Notes under the pieces: generated by a model
Told to the model about the DNA's origin: nothing
What the model saw: the letters and a program-made list of their open reading frames with translations, nothing else
Databases searched by the model: none
Shown here: piece by piece, positions 11,210 to 23,397 of the stretch
Layout: each line of letters opens with the position of its first letter
Position numbering within the stretch: position 1 is the stretch's first letter
Assembly (NCBI GenBank): GCA_946811695.1
Contig: OX328123.1
Span: forward strand, 33,015,373-33,079,372
DNA length: 64,000 nt
Direction of reading: 5' to 3'
Origin: Gonocerus acuteangulatus
Taxonomy: Eukaryota; Arthropoda; Insecta; Hemiptera; Coreidae
Position numbers and translations under genes: made by a program

Positions 11210-11874
11210 CAGGGCCGCCACATCTCAGCGCCGGGCCCAGGACCAGATTTTGATCACGGGCCCCCAATTTTGATGAACCCTCTCCCCTTCCCACACAGAA
11301 ATCACAATTTCATCACTAGTTACTCTTAATGGTTGAAATGTCTAATAAATTTATACTAATCAGCAATATATTGTATTACAAAAAATGTACTTTGTTCTCA
11401 AAATTATCTTTAAAAAAAAAACATCATCTCTGTTTACGACATGGCTCTAGGTATAATTGAAACATAAAACACTTAAAACGGATATTATGTATTCTTATTA
11501 CGAACATACCTCAAAACCAAAACATTATGTATTTGGCGAGAGGACAGAAAGAGGAAGTCATAGTCTCTCCCTCTAGTACGGCCCATGTCCTTATCTTTAA
11601 ATTCAAAGTAAACATCGCCCGACAATCGGTGCAGCAAAGGTCACTTTCAGTACTAGCAGTTTTATTACGACTCGTAATGAAATATACTATTCTGGGACTG
11701 CACTTGTTTATATACATGAAAAAATATAGATCCTGTTCTAACAAATATAGGCCTATATTTCTAAAATCCATTCTTTTTTCAAGCTCATAACCTATATTTT
11801 CTTCCAATTAGCGAGGCCCGGCCCGGGCCAACAGTACCCAGTTGTCCCCCCCCCCCCCCCATGTGGCGGCCCTG
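11210..11874 (+). mobile_element. Non-autonomous hAT element, 665 bp
   Basis: Termini CAGGGCCGCCACAT and ATGTGGCGGCCCTG are perfect 14-bp inverted repeats. The 8-bp target duplication GGTGATGG is perfect (11202-11209 and 11875-11882). The same host repeat without the insertion is present at about 21440-21455 (caatggtgatgggg), a paralogous empty site. No transposase is readable in the interior. Confidence 0.92.
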
Positions 11875-11963
11875 GGTGATGGGCTACTTTTCGCTTGTTA
11901 AATAGAATCCATTCATGTTGACTTGTACTTGATGCTGTTTACTAATACTTATCACTGAAAAAA

Positions 11964-12671
11964 AGTCCGACTCGCAGGAACTGCGTCATCTTAGTGCGGT
12001 TCTGTTCTTATCCCTAGTGTGATGTGGAAAGATTAAAATAGAAACAGTTATTATTTTGGTTCGACCTTTGCTAAAATCCTTTTATGGCCCGTTACAAAGG
12101 GCCAGCGTAACCTTTTAACTGGAAACACACCCTACAGCGGGTAGGCCAGCCCCCACTGCTACAAACTAGAAATAGTTATTTCACAGTTCAATGCACTGAA
12201 AAGTATTAAAATGTTTTATAATTTTCTTGGCTTCTTCCACTATATTACCAATTCTGTATATAATAAATGCAATTTAAAACAAAAAACAACCAATTAAAAA
12301 GTGAGCTAAACAACTACTAAAACCTGTTCAAAAGAACAAAACAAACATATTTGAAGTTTTAAGCACCTTTTTCTCCGAATGACATGGCCTAATCGAAAAT
12401 TACTTAAGAACCTTTTTTGTAGAAAATGTAGTAAGTTTTCGAATGATAACCTTCAACTTACCACGATTTCCCAACCGTTTTCGAGATATTAAGGAAAATA
12501 TACGAAGCTTCCAAAACTTTTCGTGTCTATTAATAAAATATTTTATTCTAATTCTTCTAAGAAGCCTATAAAACGAGTACTTGCAAGCATATGATGTAAG
12601 CGTAACTATTTTTTTTTAAAAATCGGACAATTTTTCAGGCATCAACAGCGCGAACAGACAAATATATATAA

Positions 12672-12722
<51 letters not shown>

Positions 12723-12810
12723 AATTTAAACCGCCGTTATTTTCGTTCTCTAATGATTCTGAAACGTAAAATTTTCCAGCCCCTATGGAGGGAGGGAGGA
12801 ACCGCTCTAA
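11964..12810 (+). mobile_element. Helentron-like family A, copy A5
   Basis: 5' AGTCCGACTCGCAGGAACTG, 5' subterminal TAGTGCGGTTC, a (TA)n tract (about 12661-12720), and 3' GGGAGGAACCGCTCTAA. The left half of the 3' hairpin is deleted, so this copy is probably inactive. Confidence 0.65.
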
Positions 12811-13599
12811 AAAGAACCTGTTTGCACGTTCTTGGCTGAAAAGCACTAACGACAAGCAGAGGCCAACGTGTGCAAGTTATAATGAGACCTCGACTAGCAC
12901 AAGTTACAGAGTACAAGTTATGGAATAAAAATAATCCACAAAGCAATTCACTTTTTGCACAAACTATTAGGTCATTTCATATAATAATATATTTTGGAAA
13001 TGTTTAAGGAAACTTGTATTGATACTTAGAGATTAAAACAAACAGGGCGAGGTTAGATAAAACAAACAAGATAAAATTATCTTATGAAGTTCCTGCAGGT
13101 TCTTCCATTCGTGTCAGTGTGCAGTTCACTTTTCGTGTGCTGTTAGCAACTTCTCACATTCTCTTACTAATTAGTTATCTATAAGTAAAAGAAATCAACA
13201 GCAGGTCTGCTACATTTGTTGAGGAGTTTTTCATCAGATGCAGGCAATATGAAAGATTTTATTGTCAAGACTCTTGCTGCGCGTGCCTATACAACAGGTT
13301 CAGTTTTCTTCTAAAAAATCCTGGAAAATCAATGGACTGAAGTAAGTTCTCCCCTCTGACTGATTATCCCTAAAGGCAATGTACCGTATAGTGTTGGAAC
13401 AGAAAATAGGTCAGTTTGAGGTCAATCTTTACTTATCTGATGTCAATGTTAAATACAAAGGTTCAAAATAGGACCCTGAAATTACAAATAACAATCTCTT
13501 ATAATAGAAAAATGTTACTTCAAAACGAAAGAAATTCTTAATTTAAAATAAATAAAGTATACTGCCCAAATGTCGGATATGTATTATTAACTTTATAGG

Positions 13600-13663
<64 letters not shown>

Positions 13664-15660
13664 TAGTAGTAATAAAGTTTCGTAAGCAAGTTAAACGATA
13701 TATATTAAAATAATTTTATTTAAATCTCCACTTTCGGCCCAATAAATAATAAGGTCCTTTATTTCGGAACATAACACCTAAATGGCCCTTTGAGGTGTCC
13801 ATGTCTTCCAACCTTGTCTTTGTAGATTATGTCGAGGTTTCCGAGATTTTTCCGGATATATATTCCCCAAATAAGTATAGTATGCAGAAGGTTTGTGCGT
13901 TGATTTTACTGAGATTTCGAAATAATTCTAATGACATTAAGGTCATTATTTGATTGAATAAGAAAATATAATATATCCGTACTTGTCTTTTAATTCCCTT
14001 TCCAATGATTTATTTTTGGGGTATAAGAAACAAAATCTCTAATAAGCCATGTATATTTCTTGGAAGCAGAAATGAAGTGAAGTTATGGATTAATTGAGGC
14101 AAATTTTAAAAACAATTCTCTTTCTCTCTTCTAAATAACTTACTATGTTTAGTTCTCTAGAAATTATTTTAGTTCATTAGAACTTTATTTAATATAGCTC
14201 TTAGTTCTTAAAATGACAAATCTGTATTCGAAACTGCCATTTTCTTCCACGAACTGCTACTAAATACCTCTTTGCTTCCGTCGTTAATGTAATTTAGAGT
14301 TTGGTTACTGCTGTTTCCTGTTACACAAATCTGTAACAATTAGTACTTGTGCAGCTTAATCAGTAGACTGCATTTCGGAGAATGTAACTCGGCATATGTT
14401 TCAATCTGCTCAAATCATATTTATCGGCTACTTGAAACCGTCCTGCTGTTATTGTGTAGATCCGATCGCATTTTCCGGTGTAGTTATAGCGACAAACGTA
14501 TTCCATTGCATATGGTCCTAAGTCTGAAGCCTCTTCAATATCTAAGCAGCGTTCTTTCTAGACGTTCTAGGACGCGGTTGGAAAAAGTGGTACTTGTTTC
14601 GCCTTGATTTTTTCTGAACGCTGGAGGTTTTTTTTTTTTTTTTTTGTCAGCAACTGTTATAGCTATGACTCTCGAATCTCGAAATGCATAGAACCCAAAA
14701 GGGTTCTAGACCTAAAAAGGTTTGGAGCCCTAAAAAGGTCTCCAAACTTTTTATCCCAGCTAGATACAAAGGATTTTTTTTTGCGACCTCAGAATGCCAT
14801 TACCAAGTGGGCCACACCCTACTTTTGCTTGCTCAACCTATTTTTTAAATGAGCGATTTCCATTAAAAAAAAAAATTAGGGTGTTTCCTCCTACCCTATA
14901 TGGAGGAGGCCCTGTTTATGACATCATCCTGGTAGTACATTACGCATATGCTCAAGAAAAATGTCTAAATGTGCATTTATAAATATACATACGTCTGTTA
15001 GCGCTTCTGCCATTTATACAAGTTGTCGGATTTTGATGGAATTTGTCACAAAAACACTTTCTTTAAAAAGGCCAACTTTTTTAGCACACCGGAACACTGT
15101 TTTTTTTTTTTCAACGAAATTCGTAAGCGCGTACGGTTATGCATTATTAGGCCTGCAGAGAGGCGTTTTAGTAGTATTTTGACGCGTGGAAACGAATAAG
15201 ACCACCCTCAAGACGATATCTTAAACTATTTTTGAGAAAGGTAGAAACATGTACAATTGTAAGATATATACATTTTGGTTACGTTTGGAGGATAGCAAGT
15301 ATTTTTCAACAATTATTTCATCATAGAATTTAGCAATTTTCGGTTATGCGTATATTTTATTGAATATCTGAAAAACGGCGTAACAAATGTGGTGTGAGGT
15401 AACCCGTCAATACCCATTAGACAGTAAATTGTGATAGGATCATTAATGTTGGGAGTTGAATTGAAGAGTTGGTTTTATTCTATTATAAATTTCCCAAATC
15501 ACACCAAATATGAGCTTTATACGCGTTCAGATTACGTAGATCTGACGAATCGGACTTGGTTATTTATATTTGTATTACATATTATTGAATTTATGTATTT
15601 AACACTGACATCAGTCTCAGATTGAATCAAAGGACAGGCCTACCGCTCATTCTGCTTATC
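12811..15660. other. AT-rich region, no gene recognised
   Basis: Contains a (TA)n microsatellite at 13600-13660 and T-runs at 14628-14646 and about 15103-15112. Several short open frames (for example 14347-14607) have no recognisable motifs. I find no terminal-repeat pair. Confidence 0.4.
13600..13660. repeat. (TA)n microsatellite
   Basis: About 30 uninterrupted TA units, not obviously inside any of the recognised elements. Confidence 0.95.
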
Positions 15661-15759
15661 ATAGGATAACGACTTATGAAAGCTTTAACCAAAAGGGGAG
15701 TTTAAAAGGAAGGTTTGACAAGGAAACTATTGTCTCCTGTTGAAAATAACACCTTGGAC

Positions 15760-16460
15760 AAGCAGTTATAAGCATGCAAGAAGCTCTTGGCGTCTTTGGA
15801 TTTGAGCACCATAAGAAATTCACGCATCCAAGGCGGGATTCTTCTAGAAGATAATGATCAACGGAATACTTACAGCAGTTGATGAAAATTGAAGAGGAAT
15901 CTTCATTTACAAGAAGAACATTCTCTGAGCAGAATATTACAAGTCCTGAGTTCTCTAGCATCGAATGACGTGAATATAACCGTTGCTGAAGAAAAGACTT
16001 TCTCCCACCGGAAGCATTCTTGAAGCAGGAAGTCCTACATATCCAGCTGCTCTCAACAACATCAATGAAGACAGTCAGTCTGACGTTGTAGCAATTTCAG
16101 ACACAGAACCAAATGTAATGGAAAAATATCATAACTATGTTTACTCAGGAAAATATTATCGGAACTTCACAATAACTACGAAATTGCTTCAAGTCGCAGA
16201 CAAATAGGATTTAAGCAGAATGAAAAGTCTGCGGGGTCTTCACGAAATGCTGAGCACTGAAAATACTGGAGATGTTCTGGTTACTGTGAATTTGTTCATC
16301 GAGAAAAAACAACCCAAATTTCTATACTAAATCAACAATGGAAGCACAGTGGGGCTTTGCAGCAGCTCTTGGAAGAAGATGGCAGCGTCAAGTGTTGATC
16401 TGGATTGGCAAGACTATGAGCTGTGACAAATCTTTCAAGAAGTCACTATCATTTCTAGAA
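15760..16460 (+). pseudogene. MATH-BTB (SPOP/TDPOZ-like) pseudogene
   Basis: The clearest part, at 16072-16260, reads SDVVAISDTEPNVMEKYHNY, VYSGKYYRNFTITTKLLQVA, DK, then after a stop DLSRMKSLRGLHEMLSTENT and GDVLVTVNLFIEKK. This follows the BTB/POZ plus start of BACK pattern of SPOP-like substrate adaptors for cullin-3 ligases (xVEPxVFxxxLxYIYTGK...LLxxADKYxLxRLKxxCE...ENAxxxLxLAD). Upstream, in shifting frames, pieces resemble the end of a MATH domain and 'TFSHRKHS', the equivalent of FxAHKAIL. Stops and frameshifts are throughout, and there is no intron in the aligned part, so it looks like a decayed retrocopy or tandem relic. Function is not expected. Confidence 0.6.
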
Positions 16461-17329
16461 AAACAAACATCTTAATATCCAGGATATGTGAGAATATTTA
16501 TTATATTTGCCTTAGTGAATCCTTAATTTGCAATTCATTTATTCTTTTAAGAAATTTTCGTTTATTAACAAAAATATTTTTATATTATTAACGTAATATA
16601 ATCGGAAAATTAAATAAAATATTTGTTTTAATCGTCTTGTTTTAAAATCAAAAGTTTTGTTTTGTAAACATATCTGTTTATTATGAATACAGAAAATGCT
16701 CTGAAAAAAAAACAAAAAAAAAGTTTATTAATAAAAAAACACCATTAATATATTTATTTGTTTGAAAAAAATGTATTTATATTGTATTTGAAATAAAAAA
16801 TTCATTATGCTAAGTTCCCTTTATTTGCTTCTTTATATTTAATTTTTAGTTAAAATATTTTTTATATTTAAGACTGTACTACAATGAATGATTACAGGAG
16901 TTTTTCGACTGATTACAACACGGCATTACCTGTGTCTGTTATCTATTCTCAGAATAAACATACACACAAATAAATATCTGAGTTTTTGGGGCTTGGCTAC
17001 TCTTCCACGGCGGTATTGGTGCATTTTCTTCAAGATTTCATTGGAGTAGATGTTCAAATTATTCCCAACATATTAACTATATCTACTCCAAGCTTTCCAA
17101 ATGACACTAGGGATAAGAACGGAAACACGCTAAGATGACACAGTTTCTGCGAGTCGGACGTTTTTTAAATACTTTTGGAAGCAAAATATTTCTGTTAAGG
17201 TATCAAAAAAATGGTATCATGCGTTTTCCTAAGCCAAGAAGCATATAAAACGAGTACTTGCAAGCAAATGATGTAAGCGTAATGATTTTTTTTTTCGCGC
17301 AAATTTCGCTCTAAAAACTACAGGTACTA
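16461..17329. other. AT-rich, with fragments of Helentron-like family A
   Basis: 17085-17165 carries an inverted family-A 5' end (gacacagtttctgcgagtcgg) and 17190-17300 a forward piece of the family-A interior ('ataaaacgagtacttgcaag'). The rest is A/T-rich with nothing recognised. Confidence 0.5.
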
Positions 17330-17507
17330 ACATCCTAGAACTTGCAATAGTTAGCCAACAAAAACGCTATTACTCCCCCCAAAAATTTTTTTTTCTTAAC
17401 TAATTGATCTTATTTAAGTCATTTTTGAGGTTTTTATAACACATTTTACCGGTTAAATCAAAATTTCGTGGGGGGGGGGGCTGCAGCCAGGTTTATATAC
17501 GCCCATG
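17330..17507 (-). mobile_element. hAT-type MITE family M, truncated copy
   Basis: The minus strand starts CATGGGCGTATATAAACC and continues with the family interior in inverted order; the far end is missing (stops near 'ggtactaacatcc'). Confidence 0.7.
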
Positions 17508-17929
17508 TGACTAATAACAGGCTGTGAATTAAGTGCAAAAGTGACATAAACATTAGTAAGCAAATACCCGACAAAGGAGCCTGCAGACAGAGATTTTTTC
17601 GGTGCCCCATATTCGGGCGTGTCGGCTCTGAATCTGACTATTTAACATTCCGGGAAGTAGACTGCGAGTCTAATGACTAGTCCTTCTCAATGATGCTTAT
17701 CGAAGATATGAATAATGTTTGCATTCTCCTGGCCTTGAATAGAACTGTTTGTAACAACAGGAATAACAGGCAGGAGAGATTTCATGTTTTTACCGAGAAC
17801 TCAGAGTTTGTTTGATCATAAGACACTTCTTCTTCTTCCAGGCACGTGTCAATCATATTGGATACACCTAGTCGGGCGAATGTCTAGACATTCCTATCGC
17901 GAGAATATTTGCACCTCCCGTATCGGCAA

Positions 17930-18471
17930 TCTATACATATAAATTATATGTATTTTATTATATGATATAATAAAATTCTAACAGATCGCTGCTTGTACAT
18001 AGAACGTATATAGGAAAAAATACTATTGGGGCCTTCATCAACTCAATAGTACCCAAAACAATGATTGTTAGAATTTTGGACTGTTTGCCAGTTCATCTGT
18101 TTGTCTGTGCGCGCTAATCTCAGAAACTGCTTATCCGATTTACATTGTGGTAAGCTTCACTTAACATTTAGTGTTTGTTTCTTGTCAATCGGTTCAAAAG
18201 TTATGTTAATGTAAAAAATCACGTCGAACATTTCATGGACCTAAGGGATCAGCTTAGTGGCTCTGTTAAGTTTTAGCAATCCTAGCACCCTGTAAGCTTG
18301 ATCCCCGATAGCTATACGTCAAATATCATGTATAGAGAAGCAGTACTGTAAAGTCGATTTTTTTAAAATACCCATTTGACGCTGTTTGTAATCCAAAACA
18401 AACCGAAAGATATATACAAAAATTCTGCCTTAAGTCAATGTTCACGCGGACGAAGTCGCGGGCACAGCTAG
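17930..18471 (+). mobile_element. Non-autonomous canonical Helitron
   Basis: The 3' end is the hairpin CGCGGACGAAGTCGCG followed by GGCACAG and CTAG (18468-18471), then T. The 5' end is probably TCTATACATATAAAT at 17930, preceded by A. So the insertion is between A and T with no duplication, as for classical Helitrons. This 3' end (GCGGACGAAGTCGCGGG) is one I know as common in insect Helitrons. No Rep/helicase coding sequence is present. Confidence 0.75.
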
Positions 18472-18775
18472 TTTAAAATATAAATACGAAAAAATTGCAT
18501 AAAATACCTTGGCTTACTAAAGGACTCTCTTCCTTTCTTTCTAAATCGCCATTTAGTGTGGGCGACAAAATAATTGAACTTAAGCAGATTTTTTATAACA
18601 GTCTTGGGGAACTTTTAATTAATTGCTAAATAATAAATACAAGCGAATCGCCTGCGTTGCGGGTCCTTACAAATACATATAAAAATAATATAGTAGTAAA
18701 TACAATCTTAAACCATGAAAGTTTATTCAGAATATTTATTTTTCTAATTTTTTCAACGGGATAAAAAATAGTAAT

Positions 18776-18990
18776 CATGGCGTATATAAGGAGGGATGAG
18801 AGAGAGCTGCAGCCTTTTCTTTTTATTGGTAAAAATGTGTCATAAAAACCTTAAAAATAAATTAAAAAGATCACTTAGTTCAGAAAAAATATCTTTTTTT
18901 GTGTGCAATAGCGTTTTAATTGGCTAACTATTCCAAGTTCTAGATTGTTAGTATTCCATACCTCCCAAATCCCCCCCCCCCCTTGAATAT
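18776..18990 (+). mobile_element. hAT-type MITE family M, 3'-truncated copy
   Basis: It starts CATGGCGTATATAAGG and follows the family as far as the C-run near 18970-18983, then departs from it. No target duplication can be found. A family-B-like 3' hairpin remnant follows at about 19050-19110. Confidence 0.65.
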
Positions 18991-19671
18991 TGTCATCTAC
19001 TTTCCATTTCATATAACGGTAAATGTTCATATTACGGTTGTAATATTTTTTCAAAAATTCTTTCATGAGTACAATCTCAATAAGTACATTCCTTGAGAAA
19101 GTGCTAGAACTGCTACTGACGGGCGATAATGAAAGATTAGTTCATTTCTGACTCGCCAGGGTCTCGTCCCTACTAACTTACTTGACCTGTAAGGCCATTA
19201 AGAAGAAGAAAATACTAGATAGATGAAAATTTCAGTATTCTGTCAAATATCCAGAACTCCTATAGGCCAAAAATGAATCCATAGATAAAAATCAAAATAA
19301 TAAAAAAGAATAAAAACTTGAAATTTCAATAGTTCATTAAATAAATAGGTTCGTAGGTTCTTAACTTATTCTCAACTCACCCCTTGTATTTGAAGAAAAA
19401 TTTAATTTTTCACGAGATATTAACAGTACTAAAAAGAAATAAATGATTTATTTACTAAGAATCGATATCTGGCAGAAATAATAATAATGCAAAATAAAAT
19501 AAGTTTAACAAATTATCTGGAAAAGAAAAATAAGTAACCAAGTCTATTTTTGCCAGGTCAAGTTTTGACCTAAATAATTTTCCTCTTTCATTATGAAATA
19601 TTTGAGTATTCTTTGAAAAATAAAAATTAAACGTAATAGAAAGATAAGGAAATTGGAAGAGGAGACAAAAA

Positions 19672-20142
19672 GTTGAAAAAGTAATAACAACTCAACAAGT
19701 ATAAACGAAAAGAAATAGTAAAATAGAAACTGCAAATTATAAAAAATCATCTGCTATTTTGATTGGTCCCAGATGTGCTAATTAAGTGTTTTCTGAATCT
19801 TTAAATTATTATCGAATTTAGTCCTTCTATTAATAATAAAAAATGATCTAAAGTCCCTTGTTTCAGTTTTTTAAATGATTTTTTATAATTTGCAGTTTCT
19901 ATTTTACTATTTCTTTTCGTTTATACTTGTTGAGTTGTTATTACTTTTTCAACTCAACAAGTATAAACGAAAAGAAATAGTACAATAGAAACTGCAAATT
20001 ATAAAAAATCATTTAAAAAACTGAAACAAGGGACTTTAGATCATTTTTTATTATTAATAGAAGGACTAAATTCGATAATAATTTAAAGATTCAGAAAACA
20101 CTTAATTAGCACATCTGGGACCAATCAAAATAGCAGATGAAG
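19672..20142. repeat. Nested palindromes
   Basis: A 79-bp segment (19672-19750) recurs inverted at 19874-19952. Overlapping this, about 19748-19948 is inverted at about 19949-20142, giving two arms of nearly 200 bp with almost no spacer, centred near 'gagttgttattac'. A segment containing 'caagtataaacgaaaagaaa' is thus present three times in alternating orientation. No coding content. The 19115-19671 interval before it shows nothing recognisable. Confidence 0.85.
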
Positions 20143-20173
20143 CTAAAATAAATTAAATTATAGAAAATAATTG

Positions 20174-20206
<33 letters not shown>

Positions 20207-20394
20207 AAATTTGCTTTATGAGAAAACATAGAAGACAGATTGTGGTCAGATATATGGAAACAAAATTGTAAAATATTTTTCCAAATTAAAGTTTAAACAG
20301 GGAAAGCTGCGAACTGAATATAATATTTACGTGTTAGAATTTAAAAATTGTGGAGGTAAATATGCTGGAGAATCACCATAAATAATCTGCCACG

Positions 20395-20830
20395 GTCAAT
20401 ATGTTTGCAGATGACACGTTAGTCATGATGTTCCGGGAACCATGCAGACCTCCAAACATCATTGGACAGCATTATATCGTGGTTCGAAAGGTGGAAACTC
20501 CGTCTCAATCCATCGAAGACTGAATCAAAGATTTTCGCACTTCGATGACAAGACTTCTCCTTGCTTGCGGATTGGACATGCCCTAGTTCCTTGGACTCCT
20601 AGGGACCAAAGTGTGCGCTATCTCCTCCTTTACTTCGACACTAGACTGACTTGGAGACTTCACATTAACTTAAAACTTTAGTTGGTTCAAACACGACTAA
20701 GACTACTATACCCACTTTTAAACAAAATCCATCACTTAGGCACAAATGCGAAGTTCAATTATACAAACCTCTATTACTAACATGCCCAGTTCGGTACAGT
20801 ACCAGTTTAAAATTTAAATAAATTAAAATA
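20395..20830 (+). pseudogene. Non-LTR retrotransposon reverse transcriptase relic
   Basis: The frame near 20402 reads MFADDTLVMMFREPC, which has the RT active-site F-A-D-D. In other frames follow SWFERWKLRLNPSKTES (the 'xxWxxxWxLxLNxxKT' block) and QSVRYLLLYFDTRLTWRLHI (the 'YLGxxxDxxLTW' block). Order and spacing fit a Jockey/I-like RT. Frameshifts and stops make it dead. Confidence 0.75.
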
Positions 20831-21089
20831 AATAAACTTATCAAAGGGATCTGTTAAATAAACTACATTTTTTTTAGCTTCATCAATTCTGACTTTCTCT
20901 TCCATTGGTGCCTTTCTCTTCCAAAACCCCTACCACAAAAACGCCTTAAACCGGGGTTCCTTTGGAAGCCAACAAATTAAATCCTCATTGTTTTCAAAGC
21001 AAAGTTGCTCAAACAACCTGTCATCCAACAGATGACTTCAGAGATGAAGTGAAATATGTAAACGTTCTCTAAGGTTTGTGCCAATATAT

Positions 21090-21277
21090 TTGGTGCATTC
21101 CCAGAACTCCAGTGTAACGTCCAACAATTGCTGGTATACCATCTGTAGCAATCGACAATATGTTAGTATGTGAGCTTTGTTCCAAAATAATCTTTTAGAA
21201 CACGAAATATTGATTCTTTTGTAGCATGAGTTTGTAATGTTCGGGCAAATAGGAACTCGTGGAAGACATGTTCATCC
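21090..21277 (-). pseudogene. hAT/ZBED-like transposase relic
   Basis: The minus strand reads EHVFHEFLFARTLQTHATKE, SIFRVLKDYFGTKLTY and, after a shift, ILSIATDGIPAIVGRYTGV. This is the 'ExLLFxxxLxxxTxGExIFxxLxxYF...xxxxTDGAPAMxGxxxG' block of hAT-derived transposase-like genes (ZBED5/FAM200 type). It is short, with stops; no host function is inferred. Confidence 0.6.
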
Positions 21278-21329
21278 CTTAAAAAACGCACATAAGCTTC
21301 ATATCCAAGTAACGTACACTCATCAAGTT

Positions 21330-21650
21330 TTATTAAGACAAAAAAAGTCTGACTCGCAGGAACTGCGTCATCTTAGCGCAGTTCCGTTCTTATCCCTTGT
21401 GGGATGTTTACACGATGTGATAAAGGACAACTGCGTACTACAATGGTGATGGGGAGCCTACTTGTCGCTTTTTAAATAGAATCCATTCATGTTGACTTGT
21501 ACTTGATGCTGTTTTCTAATACTTATCACTAAACAAAAGTCCGACTCGCAGGAACTGCGTCATCTTACCGCGGTTCTGTTCTTACCCCTAGTGTGATGTG
21601 GAAAGGTTAAAATAGAAACAGTTATTATTTTGGTTCGACCTTTCGTCAGC
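21330..21650 (+). repeat. Two Helentron-like family A 5' ends flanking an empty hAT site
   Basis: AGTC(C/T)GACTCGCAGGAACTG occurs at about 21347 and 21538, each followed by the TAGCGC/TACCGC-GGTTC subterminal block. The segment between (21400-21535) is the host repeat of the hAT insertion at 11210-11874, here uninterrupted (caatggtgatggggagcc). Confidence 0.7.
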
Positions 21651-21717
21651 GTATACGTGGACCATCCCATTCCAATCGATAAATGGTGGCCGAAACTGAA
21701 GAGAAAAATTTGTTGTA

Positions 21718-21931
21718 TTTATTTATTTAAATTTTAACGTCCATTTATTATTAACTACGAATTTTAGGACGGGTTATCTATAGGTTACCACCCTTTTCTA
21801 GCCAGGATAGGGGTGATGCCTTTTCTTTTTTTCGAAAGAAAAGCCACCACCCCTAGTGGGAATCGAACCCACGACCTTTGGCACGGAGTGTTAAGTACTC
21901 ACGCCTTAACCCTCACGGCCATCGGGTCTCC
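21718..21931 (-). mobile_element. tRNA-derived SINE, type C
   Basis: On the minus strand the head reads GGAGACCCGATGGCCGTGAG, GGTTAAGGCG (A-box-like) and GTGGGTTCGATTCCCAC (B-box and T-arm). The long variable-arm spacing is like class II tRNAs (Ser/Leu). A perfect 12-bp target duplication AAATTTGTTGTA is at 21706-21717 and 21932-21943, the signature of LINE-mediated retroposition. It sits inside a family-B Helentron-like fragment. Confidence 0.8.
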
Positions 21932-21943
21932 AAATTTGTTGTA

Positions 21944-22287
21944 AAAATAAACTAAATCGGTTGACTAGAAGGGGGAGTTTACTCCGGACAGACATTACTA
22001 ATTTGCTCATACCGGTCGTAATTTCTGCTGTATTGTAACGAAACGCGGTATACGTCCTGGGTATCTAATAAGGAAGAAGTGTTGTAAAAATGAACTAAAT
22101 CGGTCTATCGGAAGGGGGGGGGGGGATTTACATTGTACTATGTTTGGATTGAATTGAAACACGTGTTATTTATGTTTTTATTTTATTTATCTATATAGGT
22201 TATTTTAAGCAAATTATTCAGGAATGCACTCGACACTACCCAATTATGAGGAAAGTGCTTAGTTATGCAGCTCCTGGGTGACGGACT
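21944..22287 (-). mobile_element. Helentron-like family B, 5' fragment (B2)
   Basis: The minus strand starts AGTCCGTCACCCAGGAGCTG and carries the subterminal GCACTTTCCTC. It continues into the 'cttctt...attagatacccagg' block shared with B1 and B3. The 3' end is missing. Confidence 0.65.
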
Positions 22288-23205
22288 TTTTTATACTGGA
22301 AGATTTTTTTTTTTAATTCAAACGAGGTATTTTTACGTAAGGCAATGTTAACACGCTCAATGGAACGAAACTCTTTTGAAACTCAAAAAGCATGTTTTTC
22401 TCCGACTAAGATAGTATTATAGAAAATTAAAAGAGAAGCGTCTTTGTGGAAATGTTAATTAGCTTTCGAATGACTAACTTCCGCTAACCAAGGTTTGCAA
22501 ACCATATACCACCATAGGAACCACCATAGTGCTTGGCGCCGGAAGTTACCAGTGCAGGTGTTTTCCTGCGCCATGCACTACTCTCCGAACTCGTAAGAAC
22601 TTTCCAAGCTCGCCCCTGATGATGATATTTAACAAAATATTTAATACTCATCATGCCCAAAGAGAGCAAGAAAATTCAATAGTTTCACTTCCCGAATCTT
22701 TACAAAAATTTGAACAACTTAGTTTTTAAATGAATGAAGAACGCGGGAAAATCTTCTAGTCAGCCCCCCTCTTCTGGGTGTTGGATAAAATAAATATCGT
22801 TTTGTTAATCGAGTTTCCACATCACATTACGTATAAATTGTGTACTTGGAAGACTATTAACCTTTAGCTTCCCGATTATCCCTCGCAAATTATACCGAAA
22901 AAACTGTGCTTCGATTTGCTCGAAACGAAGCACACAAATTTGCGCGTTATCGAACTTTATTTCCTGGTTTAGATAATATTTTGAGCCAACTTTCAATTGG
23001 TCAATGTTTTGGATGACATTTACGATATGAAAGGTCACATTTGTTATCATCACTTTCAGATTGCCCCATTTATTCAATAGTTTTCCTCCCTACAGGTACA
23101 ATGCACGCTAAAAATTTAAATATTAAGAGTGTATTCTTTATCAACGAATAATTTTTTATTTGTTATGGTTTTCAATATAAAGAAAATTCGAATAGTTCTA
23201 AGTTC
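22288..23205. other. No gene recognised
   Basis: AT-rich; short open frames on both strands (for example the minus-strand one at 22805-23077) show no motif I recognise and no clear splice borders. Confidence 0.4.
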
Positions 23206-23397
23206 GGGTCGGAGCAAAATAGGGCCAAGCAACATTTCTAACAAAACAACTGTAGCTGTTATATGTGGATATTATGTGGTACTATCAGTTGATATAGTTA
23301 GGGGTAACAAGATAAACTGATAGTCCCACATAATATCCAAAATATAGCAGCTACAGTTAAGTTTTGTTAGAAATGTTGCTTGGCACTATTTTGCCCC
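23206..23397. repeat. Hairpin element of about 190 bp
   Basis: 'gccaagcaacatttctaaca' at about 23224 and 'gttagaaatgttgcttggc' at about 23367, plus 'gtggatattatgtggtacta' against 'tagtcccacataatatcc', make arms of about 80 bp around a 25-base loop. It is a foldback/MITE-like unit. Confidence 0.8.

Noticed and set aside
13084..13150. MKFLQVLPFVSVCSSLFVCC, a signal-peptide-like start
   Set aside because: A stop follows at once, with no donor site or downstream coding exon in the region.
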